Origin: Owenia fusiformis
Taxonomy: Eukaryota > Annelida > Polychaeta > Sabellida > Oweniidae
Reading direction: 5' to 3'
Length of the DNA: 64,000 nucleotides
Assembly: GCA_903813345.2 (NCBI GenBank)
Contig: CAIIXF020000124.1
Location: forward strand, 312,001 to 376,000
Below are positions 43,567 to 54,800 of this stretch, piece after piece; positions within the stretch are counted from its first letter, which is position 1, and every line of letters starts with the position of its first letter. The translations under genes were made by a program, and so were the position numbers. The notes beneath the pieces were generated by a model that was not told the DNA's origin, ran no database searches, and saw nothing but the letters and a program-made list of their open reading frames with translations.

Positions 43567-44230
43567 GTCTCTCAAAAATACACTACTGTATCTACAGGGT
43601 GTACCATCGTTTCTTCAAAGTGTACTTCTGCACAGTTCATTCAAAGTACACTATTGTATCTACAGGATGTACCATCGTTTCTTCAAAGTGTACTTCTGCA
43701 CAGTTCATTCAAAGTACACTATTGTATCTACAGGATGTACCATCGTTTCTTCAAAGTGTACTTCTGTACAGTTCATTCAAAGTACACTACTGTATCTACA
43801 GGGTGTACCATCGTTTCTTCAAAGTGTACTTCTGCACAGTTCATTCAAAGTACACTATTGTATCTACAGGATGTACCATCGTTTCTTCAAAGTGTACTTC
43901 TGCACAGTTCATTCAAAGTACACTATTGTATCTACAGGATGTACCATCGTTTCTTCAAAGTGTACTTCTGTACAGTTCATTCAAAGTACACTACTGTATC
44001 TACAGGGTGTACCATCGTTTCTTCAAAGTGTACTTCTGCACAGTTCATTCAAAGTACACTATTGTATCTACAGGATGTACCATCGTTTCTTCAAAGTGTA
44101 CTTCTGTACAGTTCATTCAAAGTACACTACTGTATCTACAGGGTGTACCATCGTTTCTTCAAAGTTTACTTCTGTACAGTTCATTCAAAGTACACTACTG
44201 TATGTTCAGGGCGTCCCATCGTTTCCTTAG
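43567..44230 (-). repeat. 68-bp tandem array, nine units, 204-bp higher order, derived from the tail-coding repeat
   Basis: Units begin about every 68 bp from 43601 to 44145 (GTACCATCGTTTCTTCAAAG). Preceding GGT or GAT variants follow the order GGT-GAT-GAT, GGT-GAT-GAT, GGT-GAT-GGT, so the true period is three units (204 bp). On the minus strand each unit holds the 14-codon phrase ETMVHPVDTVVYFE plus 26 bp that bring a TGA stop and a frame shift. The gene B stop codon is the one in the first unit. Plus-strand frames of 220-250 codons are artefacts of the period. Confidence 0.92.
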
Positions 44231-45879
44231 AGTCTACCGTTGCATCCAAAGGGTGTATTGTCGTTTTCCCAGAATGTGCCGTTGTATCTACCGGGTGTAC
44301 AGAAGTTTCCGCAGAGTTTACCGTTGTATCCACATTTTGTAAAGTGTGTTTAGTCGGTTCTCCAGAATGTTCGAGTTTATGTACATGTTGTTCAGTCCTT
44401 TCCTCAGAATGAACAGTTGTATCGAACGGATGTACAGTCGTTTCCCCAGGATGTATAGTTGTATCAAACGGTTCAACAATCGTTTCCCTAGGGCGTATAT
44501 TTGTATCCGACGGTTGAATAGTCATTTCCCTAGAATGTACAGTTGTATCCAACGGTTGTTCAATCGTAAAATGTACATTTGTATCCAATGGTTGTCCAGT
44601 CGTTTCCTCAGAATGTACAGTAGTATCCAATTGTTGTTCAGTCATTCCAGAATGTACAGTCGTATCCAACTGTGAAATAGTTATTTTCTTAGTGTTAACC
44701 TTTGTATCCAACGGTTGGTCATGCGTTTTCTCAGAATTTACAGTTAAATTCAGCGGTTGAACAGTCGTTTCATTAGAATGTACAGTTGTATCCAACGGTT
44801 TTACATTCGTTTCTTCCGAATATACAGTTGTATCCAACGATTGCACAGTCGTCTCCTCGGAATGTATAGTTGTATCCAACGGTTGCTTAGTCGTTTCCTT
44901 GGATTGTTCCATTGTATCCAATGGTTGAACATTCGTGTCTTCACAATGTACAGTTTCATCAAATTGTTGTTCAATCGTTTCCTCAGAATGTACAGTTGTG
45001 TCCAACGGTTGCACAGTCGTTTCCTCAGAATGTACAGTTGTGTCCAACGGTTGCACAGTCGTTTCATCAGAATGTATAGTTTTATTCAACGGTTGCAGAG
45101 TTGTCTCCTTAGAGCATTCGATTGTACCCAATGATTGTACATTCGACGTTTCAGAATGTATAGTTCTATCCAACTGTTGCACAGTCGTGTTCCCAGGATG
45201 AACAGTTGTATCCAAAGGTTGCACAGTTGACTCCTTAGAGTGTTCAATAGTATCCAACTGGTGCGTTTCATCAGAATGCACATTTGAATTGAACTGTTGT
45301 ACAGTCGGTGCCTTAGAGTCTGCAACTGCATTCAATGGTTGCACTGTCATTTTCTTATTTTCCTTCAACGGTTGTACAGTCATTTTTTCAGATTGTGCCA
45401 TTGTATCTACAGGGTGTGCAGTCATTTCCACAGAGTGTACCATTGTATCTCCAGGCGGAAGAGTACTGTCTCCAAAGTGTACCCTTCTATTTGGAGGGTG
45501 AGGCGTCGTTTTTCCTGTGTGAACAATTGTGTATACAGGATGTCTTGTCTTGTCTCCAGAGTTCACCGTTGTGTCAGATATAAGTTTCTTTAGATTTTCT
45601 CGGGAGAGCTCCCTTGTATCTAGAGGGTGTCTAGATTGGCGCGTTGCCGTTTTCCCAGAATGAACGACTGTAAATATAGGATTCACCGTCTTCTCCGCTG
45701 AGTGTACCATTGTATATACAGGGGGTGTTTTCTTTTCTTCAGACTGCGTTGCTGTTGTTACTACAGGCTGTGCCGATGTATCTCCAAAATGTACCATGGT
45801 TTCCACAGGAAATGCTATTGTTTCTACAGGGCGCACTTTCGTTTCATCAAGATGTGCAAATCTAGTCTCAACAGCAATG
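44181..45879 (-). CDS. Gene B terminal exon: 565-residue Thr/Val-rich repeat tail
   Basis: It starts SIAVETRFAHLDETKVRPVE and runs through about 40 degenerate 14-residue double units (e.g. ETTVQPLDTTVHSE). The N-terminal third is the most diverged (PVYTMVHSAEKTVNP) and the middle the most regular. It ends KETMGRPEHTVVYFE and TGA. The frame is kept over 1.7 kb with no stop despite heavy divergence, which supports translation. Low in aromatics and rich in Thr, Ser, Glu and His; predicted disordered. Confidence 0.86.
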
Positions 45880-48800
45880 CTGAAAGACAAAGGACATTTA
45901 ATAATTCAATTTGGACGATTTCGTTAAGTTGCCCGTATTACAATTTCATTGGGGAGAGAAAATGCACATAATTCAATGGTTTGTGAAGAGCAGGCTTTAG
46001 ATTCTTTCAAATATTTCAAAGAGAAATGATATTGACAGTAATATCAAAAATCAATGGAACGTTGAGTAAAGCCCAGCCCTTAAGTGATCTGACATCTATA
46101 TGACACATGAAGTAGTGATTTGTCTTAGTACAATTTAATACTAAATGAAATGGTACATAAGTGAGCAATCTTCGCTTTGGAAACATTCGCTGAAAGTTTA
46201 GTGTACGCGCGAATGTCGAGAAAGTATATACTTCGTTGGAGTGCTAGTTTCAACATAATATTCCGAGACACTGCCAATGGAGTTTGGCATAAGTATTTTA
46301 CCTGCATTCTTTAAGGTCATGTTGAATTTCCTCCAACTCCACCGCAGAAAGACATCTCCGTATTCCAGGCGTTTCAGGCGTATCATCTAAAATTAAATCG
46401 ATAATAAGAAAATGTTCGTAAGACTAAGAATTGATCTCATCTTGTTGACTAGACTGAGAGCAAAAAGTTGTTACTTATGACAAACCAATCAATACACTAC
46501 AAAGATTTATACCAAATGTATGTTTGGATAGTCTTTATTTTTGAATTTTAATTCAATTTCTTAATATGGTCCTGAGAAATATAATTTAATGTTAATCAAA
46601 TCAAATTAGCGAAATTTTCTCCCCAAATCATTGTGATTTTCATTTTTGACGCTTCCATTACAGCTCTCCAAAGAAGGAGGGGTACCCCCATTATCTTCAT
46701 TTTTATGTACGTACCTCCCTGTTCTGGATCGTCGTCTTCATCATCATTTTTCGTTCCGTCATTTCGCATGGTCAACGTCGTTAGGAGAATATTCGTAATG
46801 CGTGACATAATATTAAAGTATTTTCCCGTTTTGCGAGTGATTTCATCTGAAATGAACACAAATTAAAGTGGTGTGTAAGATCAATCGGTCTTTGATCAAT
46901 CGGTACATTAATTGCAAAAGGCAAATGACTTTTGCCGAATTCAATGAATCTATAATTGATAAAGACAATCACGTCGGCGAGAGCCATCAATTCAGATGAT
47001 GTTTTCTGGTAATATCTGCTACTGCCAATTGTGAGGATGAAGATGAAATATTAAAGAAGCTTAAAGAAAAATGTAAACTCTTAAAACATTTAAGTGTGAT
47101 TAACTCCATCGGATTTTTACTTTTGAATTTATTTATCCTTAGGCATTCGAGCATTTAGAATAGATTTAGTGTACTATATGTTGAAACAATCATGATTACC
47201 TTCCGAACTCTTGTTAGTACATAGTTCAATCGCTTCATCAGTTGCACCGTGATCTGCAGCGAGATCTCTAAGATGCAATATCTCCCTCTAAACAAAAAAT
47301 AAGTGTCCAATAAAACATATCGCAAAGTGCCTTTTTCTTGAAATATTTTATCAATACAATTTTGGTTTTGCACAGGACACTAAAGGCAAAACAATGCAAT
47401 ACATTTTCAATAACAATACAAAACAATACAATAACAATACAATGCAATACATTACAATAACAATACAAAACATTACAATACAACAATATATACAAAGCAA
47501 TACAATTAAAAATTACTTACTATACAAGCTTTTCGAATATACATGTATTTAATTTGGAATCTTAAGAATGTATCGGTGTAAATCTTAAGATTGATTGATT
47601 GATTCAGTAGATTGATCTCTAGTCAGAAACCCATGCCTCTCTATCGTTTCAAAAAATTGACCCAACGTATCGGTCTCTGTTAATTTATGGCATCCATACT
47701 TTTTTGAAAGGTAACATTTTGAGGTTCAATTTTCTGCCGGATGCCCTTGCAAACTCTCATTGGTTGCTCTGTATTGTTGCATTCCGTTACCATGGTTACG
47801 CATCAATAGACATCTTACCTTGGAATCTTAAATCATTTGTAGCTTTGTCATTATTTTGTCTATAGAAATGATATTGGTATCAAATTAAACCTAAATAAAT
47901 TTCCCATATAATTATAATATTCAATTATGCAAATTAGCTCATTTGCATAAATTGTGACGTCATGAATCTATTTTTGGTTCAGAATTTTCAAGTATAGCAA
48001 TGTATCTTTAAGAACTGAAGCCGTACGGTAGAATTTCTTCAATGTTATGACTTTTATTCTATGAGCAGAAGGTTTAAACAACATAAAAGTGAAAACAGAT
48101 TCAAAATTGGAACAGAACTAACAAAGTTATTAAGCTTTCTAGGCAGCTACCATGAACGTTATCACTGAACAATTAACTTTAAACATCTTACCTAAGAATT
48201 GATATGTTTGGTAGCTTTGTCATTATTTGGTCTATTAAAAGGAGATCTTGGTATCGAATTGATCCTAATTGAATAATCGGTATGGAAACGATATTCAATT
48301 ATGCAAATTAGCTAATTTGCATAAATTATGATGTCATCAACCTATCTTTGGTTCAGAACTTCCAAGTGTAGCAACATATTTATTAGATCCAAGGTTGTAT
48401 GGCGTAGTTTCTGCATGTTTGTCATTTATTCTATGAGTGGAAGAGGTATGAGCAACATAAAAATGATTCAGAATTGAATTAGTATAAGTAAAGTAATTCA
48501 GCTTTTGAGGCAGCTACTATGAATGTTACTATTTGACAATCAAAAATAAAACACTGAAATAACAAAAATGAAACAAAGCTGATTCAAGCTTATCGAGTGA
48601 AATCTATATATTTTCCATGTCACTGAATTAGTTGGTGTATAGAAATGATACAAGTATTTATAATTTTGACTATCATTGACAGGGGTCAAAACAGTTTTTT
48701 TGATTTTGTAACATGATTTATTGTTTGTGAGAAAGTTATGGATTAATCAGTTAGTGAATGGGTGAATGGTATTGTGAAATCTGTTATGTAATCTATAAAT

Positions 48801-51800
48801 TTTTAAACTGATTTGCTTCATAGGCGTCAATCTATTTAAAGAGATGAAACATTATGCCTGGTCAAACATCAATATTTGTTCTGCGATTCAAGCAGTGAAC
48901 ATCTACATGAATTTTTAAACATTATATTATATTATTATATCATTGCTGTTTTTCATGTCATCACCAAAAGCGGTGACATATTGTTATGACGATGACTGCT
49001 GATGACGTTGCGCCATTCTTACACCTAACACCGAACTGATTTTACCATACTATATGCTTTTTGAAGAAATAAATCTTATTTGTTGAATTTCTAGCAGAAA
49101 TCGGCTCCCCTTCACTCATTTTGTCAGATTACTGGCAGTGACATGAAAGATACAATTTTTATTTTCTAGGGTGTCTCAAAAATGTACCCAAAGGTATATC
49201 AACAGCAAAGATAAATCAATCAATATTTTAAGATATTTTTTGCATGGTCATTTAGGAAAAGCATGTAAGTTTTCTCTCCAATACTAAATTTTTAGTTCAG
49301 TCTTGCCTTTTTGATGCTTTTTAACCCTTTTTTATACCATGTGTTTAATTTAACCTCCTTACATTTTGATAAGAGCCTACATCCTTACTGCTACATTGTT
49401 TATCATATATGATAATGTTTCTGGTGGAATGTTTTGAATTTCCTTTCACATATTGATCTCAAGTTGTTCTATGTCTCTAGGCTTGGGATAAGCATAAACA
49501 TGGTTCTTGAAGTCATCCCAGAGAAAATGTTTGGGGTGTCAAATCTGTTGAATAGGGAGGCCCTCACAATGTCTATATGCAGAGAGAAGAAATTCCTTTC
49601 ATGGGAATTTTTGTGTGGCAATTGCTGTACATGGAGGGGCTCAAACTGTCTGGAACCACAGTGTTCTCATTTGGATATCATTCAGTCTCCGTAACTCTGG
49701 CAGATGGAACTCCATTATCAATTAACCGCTAAATCATTTGACGATAATTGACCTGGTTCTCTGTGATTGTTCTGCCATCTTCAACCTTGGAACTTCTTTC
49801 TCTAGGGCTATTTGAAGGAACATGTTAAGCTAATCCCAACCCAAAAGACCTAGAACAATAAAAGGCCAACACCCAAAGAGAAATTCAAAACATTCCACCT
49901 GAAACATTATCAAATGTGATGAACAATGTAGCACAAGGATACAGGCTGTCATTGAAATATGAAGTAAAAAGTAAAGGGTTAAATCATCAAAAAGGCAAGA
50001 CTGAACTAAAAACTTTGTATCGGGAAGGAAACGTACATGCTTCAGCAACATGACCATGCAAAAATGTCTGAAAATATTGATTTGTTTAACTGTGCCGTTT
50101 ATATACTTTTAGGTACATTTTTTGAGACACCTTGTATTATTTATCATACCAACCTATCATAGTTCATAGATACCATTGCATTTTTATATTAAGTGTTAAT
50201 GAAGCGTAGAAATGTATAGTGAGGGCTTTAACCCGAGAGTTTCTACATCCATATGACACTGATTTAATGTCATCAGTGTGACATTGATATTCGCGTTAAA
50301 ATCACCTATATGGCATTCATTCATGTTATAACCATCTACATGTATACGTAACATTGTTATTCATTTAGCATTACCCATGTCTTGGACCCATATGGCAGTG
50401 GTTGAATTGTTCTTATGAGTATCTATTTCAGTGGTGACTTTCATTACAGGGATGCTTTTTATTATGTCCCCACCACATAGTGTGGGGCCATATTGTCGGC
50501 CTAGGCGCGTCCGTCTGTCTGTCCGTCTGTCTGTCCGTACGTCCGGCAGTTTTCTCCAAAACCGCTACAGATATCACCTTCAAATTTTCAGGGATAACTT
50601 ATGAGTGCATACAGATGTGGATGAAAAAAAATTAACTCGATACCTACTTCCTGTCGGCCATTTTGAAGTCAAATGCTAAAATCCTTGTCTGCAAACTTTA
50701 AGAAAAACTGCTTCACAGTTGCTTTTAAAACTTTAACATCTTGTTCAACTCACTTCATTCTAGATCTGATTAGGTTTTGGACCTGCTAGCTCAGTCATGT
50801 CAGCCATTTTGAATGTCTTAAGAAAAGTTAGCGCGCGATAATACTTCGTATCATATTGAATGGTGTTTTTGAGTTTTCATACTTTAACTATTTAGTAGCT
50901 TTATAAATAATTTCAGATGTACTTTGCTGTAAAAGCCTACTTTATTGTTAACAGTAGTTATATGTGATAATTTTGTAAAAAGAAATCAGCAAAAACTCAT
51001 AAGGACTTTTTTATTGTCGGCCATTTTGGATTTTTCGGTCCTAAAATCTTGTCTGTGAAGTCTTGTCTGCGCGTTTTCAGGTGAACCGTTTGGTGGATCA
51101 ATTTCAAATTTTCAGGGATGATTCTTAGTATAAAAATCTAGATCTCATTAGTTTTTTGGCATTCTGGGTAAATGTCAAGGCAGCCATTTTGGATTTTCCG
51201 TCCTAAAATCTTGTCTGTAAAGTCTTGTCTACTCGTTTTCAGGTGAACCGTTTCGTAGATCAATTTCAAATTTTCAGGAATGATTCTTAGTATGAAAATC
51301 TAGAACTGATTAGTTTTTTTGCATTCTGGGTAAATGTCAAGGCAGCCATTTTGGATTTTCCGTCTTAAAATCTTGCCTGTAAAGTCTTGTCTACGCGTTT
51401 TTAGGAGAACGGTTTGATAGATCAATTTCAAATTTTCAGGGATGATTCTTTGTATGAAAATCTACATCTGATTACTTTTTTTGCATTCTGCGTAAATGTT
51501 AAGGCAGCCATTTTGGATTTTCTGTCCTAAAATCTTGTCTGTAAAGTCTTGTCTACCCGTTTTCAGGTGAACCGTTTGGTAGATCAATTTCATATTTTCA
51601 GGGATGATTCTTAGTATGAAAATCTACAAACAGATTAGTTTTTTGACATTCTGGGTAAATGTCAAGGCAGCCATTTTGGATTTTCCATCCTGAAATCTTG
51701 TCTGTAAAGTCTTGTTTACATGTTTTCTGGTTAACTGTGTGACGGATCAATTTCAAATTTTCAGGGGTGGTTCTTAGTATGAAAATCTAGAACTGACTAA

Positions 51801-54800
51801 ATTTTTGGCATTCTGGGTAAATTTTAAGGTGGCCACTTTGGATTTTCCGTCCTCAAATTGTGTTGGTAAAGTCTTGTCTACTCATTTTCAGGATAACCAT
51901 TTCAAGGGATCACCACTTGGTGGGGACATTTTGTACACATTTGTGTTCTTGTTCTTAATGTTTCCATGATCTTTGTCACATCTCCATGAGTCCATGTTTA
52001 CCTCACCAGTGTGATTTGACTCCCAAATATGTGTGTGACATTAATCTCCTTGTTAACATGATCTATAGATGTGACTTTGATTCAGCTCCTCTCAGCACAT
52101 CTTATTGTGATGACTTTTGGATAACTGCCCCAACAGTCAGGCCTACATGTACATCTATGACTTTTTGATATAATCTGTTATATTGATCAGATCTTCAGAA
52201 ACCCTTGTCTGAAAACAATTTAAATCCTTACAATGAAATAATATCTTGTACTGGTCTTCGTTCAGAATTGCAATCTATGCTCCCTAAACTACATACTGTA
52301 TGCTATTTTCATTCCATTAAAGCTTCTAAGCTATAAAAGTGTATATTAAAATAGTTTATTCAACCTCTGTCAATCATACTACGTGATTAACTCCTTTATT
52401 TTGCGCTAAAATCTCCTGTTGTTACTGTTCTCAGTTTTGAATGGTATCCATACTCTTTGGGATATACCTGAAATCCATCCATTTGAGACTCATATTTTTT
52501 CATAGATTTTTACATATTTCATATTTTGGAAACCCTTTAAAACAAGTTCAGATTATAAGTCCTATACCACACATACTTCCATAAGAGTTAGATGTAGGAA
52601 ACCTATATGTAGATGTAGGAAGGGTTAGTTAAAGTCCTACAAAAATCACTTCTTTCAAAAATATTTTAAAGGGCATTTTTTCTTTGTGGCTATTTCTATC
52701 AATACACTTTAATTTCAGGATTATTAGTACTACTACTGAGCTCTTTGTATGGATTTTGTCATCATTATCATTGCATATCAAAGAGGTTATACTATGTAAA
52801 ATTAAACTTTTCATTTTGCTTCCCGAAGTACCTACTTTCTGCTTATAGTCCATTTTCAGAAAAGCTATAACATAAACCATTCTAAGGTTGAATCAACAAG
52901 GATTTTGAAGGTCGGAAAGTATTCACATGGTGGCGAATGATGAGCTACAAGGCCTAAGTGTGACAGCTCCATCAAAGGAATGCATCCTGGAGGGTGTGAT
53001 GTGACTCCCTCAATAATTGACACATTGGGACATGAGATGGAAATGTTAATATCTAAGTTCTAAAGTTGACACTCTATCTGTATTTTGAATATAAAATGGT
53101 AATTAAGATTTATTTAGCTTATGTCCAAATATCAACAAAATTTTGTTTTCAGCTTTATCACGTGTTAGAAATCAAATGAAACCAGGAATACTCCTCCATA
53201 TAAATTTTGTAAATATTGATATGTATATTTGTCAACATATGTCAAAAAAGCATAATTAAAGCATTACTATGTATTCATATGGATCATTGACAGTATATGG
53301 TGAATTATAAAATTGGATTTTCAAATACAGGATCGAGATCACACGATTTTGACCCCTGTGAATGATAGTCAAAATACATATAACATATCCACATATTTAC
53401 ATGTTCAGTTCAATGGAAAAATATGAACAAGTCATGTGCATTTTTACTCAATAAGATTGAAACAACTGTGTTTGTTTCTTTTTTTTTCGTTATTGTAATA
53501 TTTTTTATAATTGTAAAACAATGACGTTCACAGTAGCTGCCCAAAAATCTGAATAACTGATAATTCTGATCCAATTCTGAATCTGTTGTCTCTTGAATGT
53601 TGCCTATATCTTCCACTCATCAAATAAAGGTCAAAACAATGCACACATTCTGTCATACAGCCTAAGTTCTAATATAGATGTTGCTAAACTGGGATATTCT
53701 GAACAAAAATTGATTGATGACATCACAATTTATGCAAATTAGCTAATTTGCATAATTGAATATTGTAATCATACAGGAAACAAGGTTTAATTTGATACCA
53801 ATATCATTTCTATAGACCAAATAATGACAAAGCTACAAACATTTTAAACGTCCATGGTAAGATGTCTGAGTATAATTGTCAAATAATGTCATTCACAGTA
53901 GCTGCCTCGAAAGTTTAATAGCTTTGGTAATACTGATCCAATTTTGAATCTGTTTTCACTTTTATGTTGCTTATACCTTCTTCTTATAGTCTAAAGGACC
54001 AAACTTTGCAGAAATTCTGACATACGGCCTCAGTTCTAATAGATACATTGCTATACTTGAAAATTCTGAATCAAAAATTGATTGATGATGTCACAATTTA
54101 TGCAAATGAGCTAATTTGCATAATTGAATATCATTACTTTATGGGAAATTTAATTAGGTTTAATTTGATACCAATATCATCTCTATAGACCAAATAATGA
54201 CAAAGTTACAAATGATTTAAGATTCCAAGGTAAGATGTCAATAGATGCGTAACCATGGTAACGGAATGCTACAATACAGAGCAACCAATGAGAGTTTGCA
54301 AGGGCATCCGGCAAAAAATTGAGCCTCAAAGTGTTACCTTTCATAAAAGTATGGATGCCATAAATTAACAGAGACCGATACGTTGGGTCAATTTTTTGAA
54401 ACGATAGAGAGGCATGGGTTTCTGACTATCAGCATTTTCTTTTTAACTTCAACCTTTTAATTTTTCTAATATTCTGTAACTGAATATTTACCTCGATTCG
54501 TGTCATCTTGCTGGTAGCTACTTTTGCTTTCTTTTCACTCGACCGTGCTTGCCTTTGAATAAGACGTATGTGGATCTTATATCTCTCCTTGAAGGTCATA
54601 ACAAAACCTGCAAAAATATTCAACCCTTGTAAAGACCAGTTAAAAAACGCACAAATTTGGCAATTTTTGCTCTGCAGTGACAGACTGAACACGTTTTCCA
54701 GCAAGATCTTACATGTATTTTACCTGTTTTCTTTCTCAAGAAGAAAAAGTAAGGTGTACATAATGTACAGGGTCTAAATATTGACTAAAACTACCCGCAT

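Larger units (their letters stand above)
47622..54426. mobile_element. 6.8-kb palindromic element with inverted arms of about 1.07 kb, TA duplication, in a gene B intron
   Basis: The left end GTCAGAAACCCATGCCTCTC and the right end, its exact reverse complement, are both flanked by TA. The outer several hundred bases are nearly identical in reverse complement (for example CGTTTCAAAAAATTGACCCA and TACCATGGTTACGCATC). Similarity fades but continues to GACTATCATT...AGGGGTCAAAA at about 48.69 kb and its mirror at 53.35 kb. Each arm holds two tandem 375-bp subunits marked by TTATGCAAATTAGCTAATTTGCATAA. The 4.6-kb centre carries a mariner-like relic and a GTCCCC element. No intact transposase. It is wholly within an intron. 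Confidence 0.85.

Noticed and set aside
43565-44412. Three plus-strand open frames of 220-252 codons
   Set aside because: They are the three readings of a 68-bp tandem array (68 is not divisible by three, so each frame passes through all phases); no splice or start context.
44346-45971. Several plus-strand Cys/Arg-rich frames (about 60-125 codons)
   Set aside because: Antisense shadows of the minus-strand gene B tail, whose frame is tied to the channel by matching splice phases.
49434-49694. 86-codon plus-strand frame in the mariner-like relic
   Set aside because: Not in frame with the GYLKEHVK remnant and without any transposase motif.
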